Of a stretch of DNA of 64,000 bases, positions 1-14,040 are shown in pieces. Made by a program: the position numbers and the translations under genes. The notes under the pieces are model-generated. The model was not told the DNA's origin and searched no databases. It saw nothing but the letters and a program-made list of their open reading frames with translations. Position 1 is the stretch's first letter, and every line of letters begins with the position of its first letter. Source of the DNA: Verrucomicrobiota bacterium (lineage in GTDB: Bacteria; Verrucomicrobiota; Kiritimatiellia; CAIQIC01; JAGNIJ01); the NCBI GenBank assembly GCA_022710725.1, contig JAKLGK010000002.1, positions 186,001-250,000 on the forward strand, in the 5' to 3' direction.

Positions 1-260
1 GAGCCGGCGGACAGCCCGAGCACGTACGGCTCCGCCAGCGGGTTGCGCAGGAGCGCCTGCAGGATCACGCCCGACACCGAGAGCGCCGCGCCCGTGACGG
101 CCCCCAGGGCCACCCGCCAGAGCCGCGCCTCCAGGATGCCCCGCCGTGCCGGCTCGAAGAGGCTCGCCGGCTCGCTCCATCCGTGTCCAAGAAACAGGCC
201 CAGAGCCACCAGCAACGGGCAGGCGAACACAAGAATTATGAATATTCTTTGTTTATTCAT
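1..260 (-). CDS. FecCD/BtuC-type ABC transporter permease, N-terminal part
   Basis: The minus strand encodes an open frame from ATG at 260 that runs off the left edge (86 residues visible). It starts MNKQRIFIILVFACPLLVAL, a first membrane helix, and then shows the diagnostic segment of the BtuC/FecCD permeases: the GVILQALLRNPLAEPYVLG region around residues 64-83, just before the second helix. The family forms the homodimeric inner-membrane channel for vitamin B12, heme or ferric siderophores. It lies 72 bp downstream of a periplasmic binding-protein gene on the same strand, so the two form an uptake operon. The substrate cannot be decided; no cobalamin riboswitch is visible upstream of the operon. 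Confidence 0.9.
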   Translation of the reverse strand, partial: MNKQRIFIILVFACPLLVALGLFLGHGWSEPASLFEPARRGILEARLWRVALGAVTGAALSVSGVILQALLRNPLAEPYVLGLSAG

Positions 261-340
261 CCGAAGGAACGGGGCCGTGGATAGCGCGGACTTCGCGGAT
301 AGGTCATCCGCGCTCATCCGCGAAATCCGTGGTCAATCCG
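261..340 (-). repeat. CGGAT-rich dispersed-type repeat between binding protein and permease
   Basis: Read on the minus strand, this spacer contains four CGGAT units 9-11 nt apart (in CACGGATTTCGCGGATGAGC and the next GCGCGGATGACC), followed by the inverted half ATCCGCG, giving a quasi-palindrome. The block begins inside the last codons of the binding-protein gene, whose TGA stop lies within a CGGATTGACC unit. I recall related CACGGAT-type blocks as common intergenic repeats in diverse bacterial genomes, but copy number here could not be checked. Confidence 0.55.
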
Positions 341-1178
341 TTGTTTTCATCAGCCATTCCGAGAGCGCCTCCGCGCCGTCGAGCATACGCGGACCCGGGC
401 GCAGGAGCCAGTCCGGGTTGATGCCGGCGCAAACGTGGTCCTCGCGGACGGCCCGGAGCCGGTCCCATCCCGGCCGTTGGGCCAGCCGTTCCGCCGCCGC
501 GTTCGTGGTCATGTAGGCGAGCACGATGACGTCCGGATCCTGCGCCAGGATCCATTCCGAACTCGCGTTCGCGTACGAGCGGTCCAGCGCCGCGCCGATA
601 TTTCGCCCCCCCGCCAGCGTGACCAGGTCGTTCGCGAAGGATTCCTTCCCCGCGGTCATCGGCGGATCGCTCCAGATCTCGATGTACACGCTGGGCCGTT
701 CCCGCCCGGCCCAGAAAGTGTTCGCGCGCTGTTCAATCGCCGTCCGCCGGACTTCCATGTCCTGCGCCCAGCGGATCCCGGCTTCGGCGTCCCCGAGCTC
801 GCGGGCGACGGCGCGTCCAGTGTCCAGCAGGCCCGTCCAGTTCTCGCACGACAGGACCAGCACTTTGATACCTTGACCCTCTAGGTATCCACGCAGGCCG
901 GGCTTTTCGAGGTCGGTGGCCAGGACCAGATCGGGATGCGCTGCCAGCAGGGCCTCCTGGTTCGGCCGCCCGAAATCGCCGAGCACCGGAAGTGCCAGGG
1001 CTTCCGGCGGGTAGTCGCAGGCCGAGGATCGCCCGACGAGCCGGTCGCCGAGCCCGAGCGCGAAGACGAGTTCCGTCAGGCTGGGGGCCAGGCTGACGGC
1101 GGTGAGGGACGGTTCCTGGCCTCCGGCCGGTAAATTCGCCAGCCAAAGCGTTGTCAAAACGAGCCCGGTTATGCGCAT
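333..1178 (-). CDS. Periplasmic iron/cobalamin ABC transporter substrate-binding protein (BtuF/FepB-like)
   Basis: 281 residues from ATG at 1178, preceded by AGGA nine bases upstream. Residues 1-20 are a signal peptide (hydrophobic TGLVLTTLWLANLPAGG) without an obvious lipobox cysteine. The rest matches class III (helical-hinge) binding proteins: AVSLAPSLTELVFALGLGD near the N-terminus, a VGRSSACDYP segment, the NQEALLAAHPDLVLAT strand, and a C-terminal lobe ending in a short amphipathic helix. The frame continues upstream to 1352 but that part crosses the hairpin array and looks non-coding. The protein should capture a metal chelate in the periplasm and hand it to the permease encoded just downstream. 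Cobalamin and siderophore substrates cannot be separated from sequence alone. Confidence 0.85.
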   Translation of the reverse strand: MRITGLVLTTLWLANLPAGGQEPSLTAVSLAPSLTELVFALGLGDRLVGRSSACDYPPEALALPVLGDFGRPNQEALLAAHPDLVLATDLEKPGLRGYLEGQGIKVLVLSCENWTGLLDTGRAVARELGDAEAGIRWAQDMEVRRTAIEQRANTFWAGRERPSVYIEIWSDPPMTAGKESFANDLVTLAGGRNIGAALDRSYANASSEWILAQDPDVIVLAYMTTNAAAERLAQRPGWDRLRAVREDHVCAGINPDWLLRPGPRMLDGAEALSEWLMKTTD

Positions 1179-1226
1179 GGAGCAGCATCCTAGGCTTCTC
1201 GGGAGAGGCCGACAAATCCTTTTACC

Positions 1227-1489
1227 TGGCGGCCTGCTAGCCCGGATAATGCGCGATTGGCGCGCATTATCCGCCCAAAGGGCCGCCACGTGAGCCGCGT
1301 AGGCCGCGGCAACGTGGCCGCACGCGGTGATGTGCCCGCGTTGCGGGCACAAACGGGGCTTGCCACGTTCGTATTGTCGAATCCTTGATTCGACAATACG
1401 TCACGTCTTCTGGCACGCGAATTGCCTATGCAATTCGCGTGCCCAGAAGCGCTTATTGCGTGAGCGTCTCTACGCTCATGCAATAAGCG
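1227..1489. repeat. Array of contiguous, mutually different hairpins
   Basis: This non-coding stretch is tiled by perfect or near-perfect inverted repeats: 1243-1255/1261-1273 (13 bp, loop ATTGG), enclosed by 1227-1234/1281-1288 (8 bp); 1285-1291/1312-1318 with inner 1294-1299/1305-1310; 1331-1339/1343-1351 (9 bp); 1370-1382/1388-1400 (13 bp); 1412-1425/1430-1443 (14 bp, loop CTAT), extended outward by CTTCT/AGAAG; and 1450-1467/1472-1489 (18 pairs with one G-U). The last three units abut (1365-1406, 1407-1449, 1450-1489) and are 40-43 nt long. Stems share no sequence. No U-tract follows on either strand, so they are not ordinary terminators. The array fills the 313-bp gap between the beta-helix stop codon and the binding-protein start. 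Confidence 0.85.
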
Positions 1490-1491
1490 GG

Positions 1492-4400
1492 CTAGGGCGG
1501 AATCTCGGCGCTGACGCGGAGCAGGTTCCTCCGAGTTGGCGGCCTGTCGTCCTCGTACGTCATGAGGGTCCCCGTGCCCGGCTGAACGTCCGCCTCGACC
1601 CAGTCCAGGATGTTGCTGGATGTAAAAACGCGGTAGGTCCGCCGGGCGCTGCTCCACCAGGAGAGGATGACGTTGTTGCTCACGCCGCCGCCGGCCAGTT
1701 GGGAGAGGTGGAGATAATCCAATCCGTCGAGGGGATCGGTGTCGGCGACGAACTCGTCTGCGTTGACCAGGGTGTCGTTATCCGGGTCCGCCTGGCCGTC
1801 ATCCGCGAGCGGATCGGTCCCGCGCTCCAGTTCCCAGCCGTCCGTCATCGGGTCGCCGTCGGAACTGGCGGCCGCGGGATTCAGGCCGTGCTCGTATTCG
1901 TCCCGGTCCCCGGCATCGTCACGGTCGTAGTCCCGGCCGTCGCCCAGAGTCAGCAGGCTGCCGACGCAGGATCCCTCCCAGGCATCGGCCATCCCGTCGC
2001 CATCGATATCCACGAACTCGTCCGCGCCCATGTCGGCGAAGGAGCCGGCATTCGGGTGCGCGGGATCGTCCCAACGGTTCTCCCCCTCGATGTCCGCGGC
2101 GAGGGCCGGGATATTCGTGGCCGCGTCAATGCACGGCGAATCGGCCGCGAGCCGCCAGTCCTGGACCACGCGGGCGTCGTTGGTGAGGTTCCCGTCGCCC
2201 GGCCACCCGGGGGGAACGCGCGAGAAGGAAAGGATGGCCACGGAATCGGTCTCGATGCCCAGGGAGTGGTCGCCGAAGATCGTGTTGACCGCCCGCAGCG
2301 AGGCGTTGGCCGCGGCGCACACCGTGTCCATGCGCGCCGTGGCGTTGTTGGCGTTCACAGTGACGTGCCTCAGGGTCAGTGCGGAAGCCTCGACGTAGCA
2401 CGCCGCGCCCCGGCCGGTGATGACCGCGTACTCGACGGTCTCGTATTGACCGCTGGCCTCGTTCAAGCGCGTCGTGCTCCAATGCGCGAAGCCGGCTAGG
2501 TTATCATACAAGGCGCAGTTCTCCACGGTCACGGTCGAACCGGACTGGAAGCACATCCCGCCCGCGAAATCGCCCGCCTCGTTGCTCGCGATCGTGCAGC
2601 CGACGATGGCCACGACCGACGATTCCGCGCCCAGCGCCCCGCCCGCTCCCCACCAGGTCGTGTTGGTCGTGCAGCGGACCAGGGAACCGGAGAACACTTT
2701 GACGGTCTTTTCAAATCGAGTGGACTGGGCCTTGTTGGCGTAAAAACGGCACGAGTCCACGTGAGCCGTGGCCGACAAAGCGAACAATCCCCCGCCGCGG
2801 CTTGGCGTCGCGTTGCCGCTGAAGAGACTGTTGGTGATCAACAGGTTGCCTGCGTGAAGAAAGATGGCGCCTCCAAACGAGCGGCCTTCAGCCGTCGCGA
2901 TCTCTTGGCCCTCGTAAACCACGCTTCCGTACTCGTCGTAGGCGATGATGGTCACATTGGTTCGGTCGCTCGTCGCGCTGCATTGGTTTTGCATGAATAC
3001 AGAGTCGGATACACGGGCGGACGAATTGGAAGCCATGTACAGGCCCGCTCCGCATAGGGAGCCGCGATTGTCCTCCAGTCGGACATCCTGCAGTTCAATA
3101 ACGGACGATTCGGCGTAGAGACCGCCGCCCGCCCTCTTGGCCTGATTGGAGCTTAAGCTGCTCCCTCGCAGGTGGATCGAGGACTCCCGGGCCGCCATCC
3201 CGCCCCCGGTGCCGCCCGCGACAACATTGGAGGCCCAAAGGAGTTCGGATGAGTAGACGACATGGCCGAATTCATCATAGGCGATGACCTGAATAAACGT
3301 GGTGCTGATGCTGTTGGTGCCCGAGACATTTCCTTCGATCCGGCTGGTGTCGGCCGTGAGCGAGCCGTACGACAACCAGATTCCTCCGCCGGATTCAGCG
3401 GCCTGGTTGTTAAAAAAACCGGTTCCGCAGAGTCGGGCCGCGGCGTTGGAAAGCGCGAGGCCGCCGCCGCGGCCTTCGTACATCCCGGGGCCTGTGTCTG
3501 TTTGGCTATAAACCGGATTGCCGAACGGATCGTAGGCGATGGTCTGTGTAACCGAATGGGAAGCCGGGTTGGTCATGGTGCGGTTGCGCTCAACACGGTT
3601 CGTGGCCAGGATGACCAATCCGCCGGCGGCCCAGATTCCGCCTCCCGCCTGGGCGGCGTAATTATCGGAGATGATGCAGTGGCTGAATCGGGCCGTGGAA
3701 TTGAGGAGCGCGACGCCGCCTCCCTCACCCGCGCCCGCCTCGGAATGGGTTTCAACCAACTGCACCGGATATCCGAATTCGTCATAGGCATAAGCGCGCT
3801 GAACCATCGAGGAGGAGGAAAAGGCTTCATTCTGCAGGAAGAGACAGTCTTCAAAAAGCGGGGCGCTGTTGGACACCATGAGGGCTCCGCCTCCGGATTC
3901 GCCGGCGCGATTGCCGCCGATCACGCACCGGCGAAAGACCGGCGCGGCATCCTGGATCACGAGGCCGCCTCCCGATCCCGAGTAGATGTCTACATCAACC
4001 GTGGTCTCGAGGGTGAGCTGGCCGTCGTCATTGTATTCCGACGAGACGGAGTGCCTCGACTCGACGGGAAGGGTGTGGTTATTGAGAATCCAGCAGTCTT
4101 CGAAAACGGGATCGGACCGGGAGGAGATCCATACGGCTCCTGGAACGGTGGCGCCTTGGATGGTGAAGCCGATCACATGCGAGTTTACGCTGCCGCCCTC
4201 GAGACGAAGTCCTCGTTGGCCGGTGGTGCAGGCGATGATCGTGTTGCTGGGCCCGTCGACCGACTGGAGCGTGATCTGCCTGCCCCCAAAATCCAGATTG
4301 TTGTTGCCGGGGCCGGTGTACGTACCCGCCGCCACCAGGACTGTATTGCCCGTGACGAAGAACACGCTGCTCAGCGCCGCTTGGATGGTGGTGGCGGCGC

Positions 4401-4527
4401 CTTCCCAGTTGGTGAACGGCGACTGATGGAGGCCGGAGGGGGAGACATAATGCGTGGCGGCCCGGAGCGCGGCGGGAAAAAGCGCTAACAGCAAAATCCG
4501 GCGAAGATGCCCTCTGCGCGCCAGCAT
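1492..4527 (-). CDS. Secreted right-handed beta-helix protein with YDEFG-type insertions
   Basis: 1011 residues. The start is ATG at 4527, giving the signal peptide [20 protein letters not shown]; the upstream extension of the frame is antisense to the neighbouring gene. Residues 25-50 hold the opening module (HYVSPSG...PFTNWEGAATTIQAA) shared with the 1818-residue protein in this window. Residues about 60-860 are pectate-lyase-like helical coils with recurrent GGG and N-rich turns. Four excursions carry an AYDEFGxxVY-like motif at about 247, 331, 416 and 529. The C-terminus has Asp-rich, calcium-binding-like stretches (DIDGDGMADAWE and DPDNDTLVNADEF) followed by a WxSxxRTYRVFTSSNLxxW-type beta domain like those ending many PVC extracellular proteins. 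Probably surface-exposed or secreted; function unknown. Confidence 0.85.
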   Translation of the reverse strand: MLARRGHLRRILLLALFPAALRAATHYVSPSGLHQSPFTNWEGAATTIQAALSSVFFVTGNTVLVAAGTYTGPGNNNLDFGGRQITLQSVDGPSNTIIACTTGQRGLRLEGGSVNSHVIGFTIQGATVPGAVWISSRSDPVFEDCWILNNHTLPVESRHSVSSEYNDDGQLTLETTVDVDIYSGSGGGLVIQDAAPVFRRCVIGGNRAGESGGGALMVSNSAPLFEDCLFLQNEAFSSSSMVQRAYAYDEFGYPVQLVETHSEAGAGEGGGVALLNSTARFSHCIISDNYAAQAGGGIWAAGGLVILATNRVERNRTMTNPASHSVTQTIAYDPFGNPVYSQTDTGPGMYEGRGGGLALSNAAARLCGTGFFNNQAAESGGGIWLSYGSLTADTSRIEGNVSGTNSISTTFIQVIAYDEFGHVVYSSELLWASNVVAGGTGGGMAARESSIHLRGSSLSSNQAKRAGGGLYAESSVIELQDVRLEDNRGSLCGAGLYMASNSSARVSDSVFMQNQCSATSDRTNVTIIAYDEYGSVVYEGQEIATAEGRSFGGAIFLHAGNLLITNSLFSGNATPSRGGGLFALSATAHVDSCRFYANKAQSTRFEKTVKVFSGSLVRCTTNTTWWGAGGALGAESSVVAIVGCTIASNEAGDFAGGMCFQSGSTVTVENCALYDNLAGFAHWSTTRLNEASGQYETVEYAVITGRGAACYVEASALTLRHVTVNANNATARMDTVCAAANASLRAVNTIFGDHSLGIETDSVAILSFSRVPPGWPGDGNLTNDARVVQDWRLAADSPCIDAATNIPALAADIEGENRWDDPAHPNAGSFADMGADEFVDIDGDGMADAWEGSCVGSLLTLGDGRDYDRDDAGDRDEYEHGLNPAAASSDGDPMTDGWELERGTDPLADDGQADPDNDTLVNADEFVADTDPLDGLDYLHLSQLAGGGVSNNVILSWWSSARRTYRVFTSSNILDWVEADVQPGTGTLMTYEDDRPPTRRNLLRVSAEIPP

Positions 4528-4533
4528 GAGGCC

Positions 4534-4562
4534 ATGATAGCGCGGTTGCGGGCGCGGGCCAA
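4534..4562 (-). promoter_or_regulatory. Predicted promoter, probably leaderless, of the beta-helix gene
   Basis: On the minus strand TTGGCC (4562-4557), a 17-bp spacer and TATCAT (4539-4534) are followed by only six bases before the ATG at 4527. No Shine-Dalgarno can fit, so the transcript probably begins at or next to the start codon. Confidence 0.5.
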
Positions 4563-4610
4563 CTGCAAAGGGGAGTGCCGCGCGTCGTTTCGTCAGGCCT
4601 CCGGGACCGG

Positions 4611-5414
4611 TTACCCGTGCCGCGGGGCCTGGAGCAGCTCGTGCGGCCACAGGCCGAGCTGGGTCAGGACGTTCTTGTGCGTCTCGTTTTCCCGGGCGAG
4701 GGCCATGACCGGCGCGGCGAATTCGCGCTCGACGCGCTCCAGGTCCACTTTCAACTCGGGCCGGTTCCCGGCGGCCGGGGCCAGCATGCGGCCGGTCGAG
4801 CGCAGGACGAACCACAAGAGGTGCAGCGCGGCGTAGAGGTGCGCCCGGAGATCGGCGGGATCGTCCGCTCCGTCGGGCGCGCCCCGGGGCCCGCCGGGCG
4901 CGAACGTGACGGGCCGCGTGTAGAAGCGCGCTTGGGTCTGGAGGAAATCGTCACCGAGCCGGGCCAGGACGAGTCGGATCGCGTCGCCGCCCTGCAGGTT
5001 CTGGGGCTTGAGCGCATCGCCAGAATAGACGTCCTGGTAGTCCTTGCGCGCGCTTTTTCCCGAGTTGCGGGAGAGCCAGACCACGGCGTTCTGCGGATCG
5101 TCCAGCCACTTGCCCAGGATCAGCGGGGCCTCGACGAACGGCCGCAGCGCCGCCCAGGCGCGGGCGGACTGGCACTCCGTGAGCGCCTCGAAGGCGTTCC
5201 GCGCCTGCCGCTGCATGAGCAGCAGAAACGGCGCCGGCGTGATCGGGTCGCGGCCCTTCGCGGCAGGCAGGGGCGGCGCCATGGACAGCCAACGGGGAAA
5301 CAGCTTGTCCGCCGCGTCGAACGACTCGATCTCCGCGCGGTAGGTCATCAGGAACCCTTCGCGGTACTGGTTGAGCGCGGCGCGATAGCGGAGGATGTCG
5401 AAGCCATGGTTCAC
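4611..5414 (-). CDS. Hypothetical protein, 267 residues
   Basis: I do not recognise a family. The protein is soluble, with no signal peptide or membrane segment, and is rich in predicted helix: a YRAALNQYREGFLMTYRAEI N-terminal stretch, an ARNAFEALTECQSARAWAAL helix, a central SRNSGKSARKDYQDVYSGDA loop, and an LRAHLYAALHLLWFVLRSTG helix near the C-terminus. Codon use and GC content resemble the neighbours and the frame is uninterrupted, so it is very likely a real gene. It lies 83 bp upstream of the beta-helix gene on the same strand and is divergent from the EEP-family gene; no functional link follows from that context. Confidence 0.75.
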   Translation of the reverse strand: MNHGFDILRYRAALNQYREGFLMTYRAEIESFDAADKLFPRWLSMAPPLPAAKGRDPITPAPFLLLMQRQARNAFEALTECQSARAWAALRPFVEAPLILGKWLDDPQNAVVWLSRNSGKSARKDYQDVYSGDALKPQNLQGGDAIRLVLARLGDDFLQTQARFYTRPVTFAPGGPRGAPDGADDPADLRAHLYAALHLLWFVLRSTGRMLAPAAGNRPELKVDLERVEREFAAPVMALARENETHKNVLTQLGLWPHELLQAPRHG

Positions 5415-5506
5415 GGTGCGGTTCTCCGTCCGGTTGTTTGCACCCCATCATAGCGTCCCGCGCGGGGCAGGAAAGCGATTTCGCGATCCGCCCGCCCGCT
5501 CCGTCG

Positions 5507-5535
5507 TTGCATCCGGGGCGCGTCCGGGATAAGGA
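5507..5535 (+). promoter_or_regulatory. Predicted promoter of the EEP-family gene
   Basis: TTGCAT (5507-5512), a 17-bp spacer and TAAGGA (5530-5535) lie just before the GTG at 5543. The -10 hexamer overlaps the AAGGA that could serve as a ribosome site, so either a leaderless transcript or an upstream promoter is possible. Confidence 0.35.
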
Positions 5536-5542
5536 TAGCGGC

Positions 5543-6283
5543 GTGCGATTCCTGCTCTACAACCTGCGATACTGCGCCGGCACCGGCGCGACGTTTCATT
5601 TCCCCGTCCCCGGGCGCGGCTACCTGAAACGCACCTCGCGGACCTTGCGGCAGGTGACCCACTTCATCCGCTCCCAGGACCCCGACATCATCGGCTTGGT
5701 CGAGGTCGACAGCGGTTCCTACCGCTCCCGCCGGCTGAACCAGGCGGAGGAACTGGCCCGCGAGCTGGGCCACTTCCACGTGTACCAGTCCAAGTACCCC
5801 GGCGATTCCCGGCTGCACTACCTGCCCCTGGCCGGGAGCCAGGGCAACGCCCTGCTGACGCGCGAACGGATCCACGCGCAGCGCTTCCACTACTTCGAGC
5901 GCGGCGTGAAGCGGTTGGTCATCGAGCTGGAACTCAAGAACCTGGCGATCTTCCTAGTGCATCTCGCCCTGCGGCGACGCACCCGGGAGGCGCAGCTGGA
6001 GGCCCTGGTCCCGCTGGTCCGGGCGGCGAAAAAGCCGTGCATTGTCGCCGGGGATTTCAACACGTTCGGCGGCCGGGAGGAGATCCAGCTGTTCCTCCGC
6101 GCGACAGGGCTGCGGAATGCCGCGGGCCGGGCCGTGCTCTCCCACCCGAGCTGGGCGCCGAAGCGGCAGCTCGACTACATCCTGCACGGCCCGGAGATCG
6201 CGGTGACGCGTTTCGCGGTGCCGGCCGTGACGCTGTCCGACCACCTGCCGCTGATCTGCGACTTCAAGGTAGCGGCGAGCTGA
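5543..6283 (+). CDS. Endonuclease/exonuclease/phosphatase (EEP) family protein
   Basis: 246 residues. GTG at 5543 is chosen because the conserved first strand, [10 protein letters not shown], begins there; the longer ATG frame from 5438 adds a low-complexity Arg/Pro segment. Motifs of the DNase I-like fold are in order: N in LLYNLRY, E in [10 protein letters not shown], an extended central sandwich, GDFNTFGG (catalytic Asp and Asn), and the C-terminal [10 protein letters not shown] with the Asp-His pair. These residues bind a divalent metal and hydrolyse a phosphodiester or phosphomonoester; the substrate is not predictable and could be nucleic acid, phosphoinositide-like lipid or another phosphoester. 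No export signal, so probably cytoplasmic. Its stop codon abuts the gltD stop codon on the opposite strand. Confidence 0.88.
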   Translation: MRFLLYNLRYCAGTGATFHFPVPGRGYLKRTSRTLRQVTHFIRSQDPDIIGLVEVDSGSYRSRRLNQAEELARELGHFHVYQSKYPGDSRLHYLPLAGSQGNALLTRERIHAQRFHYFERGVKRLVIELELKNLAIFLVHLALRRRTREAQLEALVPLVRAAKKPCIVAGDFNTFGGREEIQLFLRATGLRNAAGRAVLSHPSWAPKRQLDYILHGPEIAVTRFAVPAVTLSDHLPLICDFKVAAS

Positions 6284-7747
<1,464 letters not shown>

Positions 7748-7748
7748 G

Positions 7749-12325
<4,577 letters not shown>

Positions 12326-12329
<4 letters not shown>

Positions 12330-13762
12330 GCGGGCGCCGCCTGCGCATTTTCCAGCGCGGTTTTGGAGTGTTGTTCCGGAACGGGCGCCGGGTACTTCCC
12401 GGAGAAGCAGCCCGTGCAGTAGTCGCCCGGCTGCTCGAACGCCGCCAGCAGGCCCTCCAGCCGGAGGAAGGCCAGGCTGTCCGCCCCGATGAACCGACGG
12501 ATATCCTCCAGCGGGTGCTGGGCCGCCGCCAGGTCCTTGCGCGACGGGAAGTCGATGCCGAAATAGCAGGGGTGCCGGATAGGCGGGCACGAGATGCGCA
12601 GGTGGATTTCCCGCGCGCCGGCCTTGCGCAGGGCCGCGATCCGGCGGCGCGACGTCGTGCCGCGGACGATCGAGTCGTCCACGACCACGACCCGCTTGTC
12701 CCGCACCACGCCGGGCACGACGGCCAGCTTCAGGTCCACCTGGCCCGACCGCTGGTCCGACTCCGGCATGATGAACGTCCGCCCGATGTAGTGGTTGCGG
12801 ATGAAACCGTAATCCATCGGCAGGCCGCTCTCCAGCGAGTAGCCGAGCGCCGCCGAGCTGCCGCTGTCCGGGACCGGCATCACGAGGTTGGCCTCGACGG
12901 GATGCTCGCGCGCGAGCTGGCGGCCGAGCGCGACCCGCGTTTCGTGGACGCTCTGGCCGAAGATCGTGCTGTCCGGCCGCGCGAAGTAGACGTGCTCGAA
13001 GATGCACTGGCCCAGCGGCCCGCTGACCGGTTCGCAGAACGTGCTGCCCCGGATGCCCTTCGCGTCGACGACCACCAGCTCGCCGGGCAGCACGTCGCGC
13101 TCGAAGGTGGCGCCGACCTGCTCCAGCGCGCAGGTTTCGCTGGCGAAGACATACCCCCCGCCCAGGCGGCCGACGGACAGCGGGCGGAACCCGTAGCGGT
13201 CCCGCGCCGCCAGGACCGAGTCGCGGGTCATCAGCAGGAAGGAGAAGGCGCCCTGCAGCTCCGCGAGCGCGCGTTCCACGCGGCGCGGCCGGCCGCGGTA
13301 GGCCGGGTCCGCGATCAGGTGCATCAGGATCTCGCTGTCCGTGCTCGTCTGGAAGATCGCGCCGGCCTCCTGGTACGAGCGCCGCATCGCCTGGGAATTG
13401 GTCAGGTTGCCGTTGTGCGCCAGCGCCCACAGGCCGTCCACGCACTCGAAGACGATCGGCTGCACGTTCTGCGGGCGGGACGAGCCGGTGGTGGAATAGC
13501 GGACGTGCCCGATGCCGAGGTGCCCCTCGAGCTCGGCGAGGGAGCGGGTCGCGAAGACCTCCGCCACCAGGCCCATGCCCTTGATCGAGCGGATCTTCTC
13601 CCCGTTGCTGACGACGATCCCGGCGCCTTCCTGGCCCCGGTGCTGCAGCGCAAAGAGGCCGGCATGAATCGCCCGGGCCGTCTCCGGCACGCCGAAGACG
13701 CCGAACAGCCCGCAAGCCTCCCGTGGCTCCGCCAGATCCAACTTCCCGTTCCGATTGTTCAT
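12326..13762 (-). CDS. purF: Amidophosphoribosyltransferase
   Basis: 478 residues. It catalyses the first committed step of purine synthesis, PRPP plus glutamine to phosphoribosylamine. The nucleophile is Cys17 in [10 protein letters not shown], behind a 16-residue propeptide as in Bacillus-type enzymes. The glutaminase domain has the HRGQEGAG and [11 protein letters not shown] motifs; the PRPP site is [17 protein letters not shown]. Cysteines in [15 protein letters not shown] and [12 protein letters not shown] match the iron-sulfur ligands of the B. subtilis class. AAGGAAGGGG precedes the ATG. It is the first gene of purF-gltB-gltD, an arrangement that joins a glutamine-consuming step to the enzyme that uses glutamine to make glutamate. 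Confidence 0.96.
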
Positions 13763-13875
13763 GCTTCTGCCCCTTCCTTTTTCTTCAAGCTAGAACCATT
13801 CCATCTTCGCGTCGCCCGACGGTTTCCCGCGGAAAAGCAGCAATTTCAATTTACAGACCGTTTATATGCTACTTT

Positions 13876-13907
13876 TTTGTATAGCCGTTGCGGGCGTTTC
13901 ATACAAA
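13876..13907 (-). promoter_or_regulatory. Predicted purF promoter within an inverted repeat
   Basis: On the minus strand TTGTAT (13906-13901), a 17-bp spacer and TATACA (13883-13878) could form the promoter of purF-gltB-gltD, with a leader of over 100 nt. The two elements lie in the arms of an inverted repeat (TTTGTAT at 13876-13882, ATACAAA at 13901-13907), which could be a repressor site or a coincidence of promoter sequence. Confidence 0.4.
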
Positions 13908-13984
13908 ATTGTAATTCCGCTGGATGGCTGTCTATAGCATTGCGCGGGCCGGTTCGTCAAACGGGCGGGCGCCGGAAGCGGGCG

Positions 13985-14012
13985 TTGACTCGCGGGCCGG
14001 GCGGGGGATAAT
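13985..14012 (+). promoter_or_regulatory. Predicted promoter of the membrane protein-nadD-rsfS operon
   Basis: TTGACT (13985-13990), a 16-bp GC-rich spacer and GATAAT (14007-14012) lie 28 bp before the ATG at 14041, leaving room for the GGAGG ribosome site at about 14029. Confidence 0.5.
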
Positions 14013-14040
14013 GAAAGCTGGCCGAACGGAGGAGGCCGCG

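Noticed and set aside
1227..1489. CRISPR array or tandem intrinsic terminators
   Set aside because: There is no repeated sequence between the units, and no T-tract follows any stem on either strand.
1179..1491. Cobalamin riboswitch upstream of the binding-protein gene
   Set aside because: The B12-box consensus (GCCACTG and AGCCAGGAGACCTGCC-like stretches) is not found; the hairpins are unrelated in layout.
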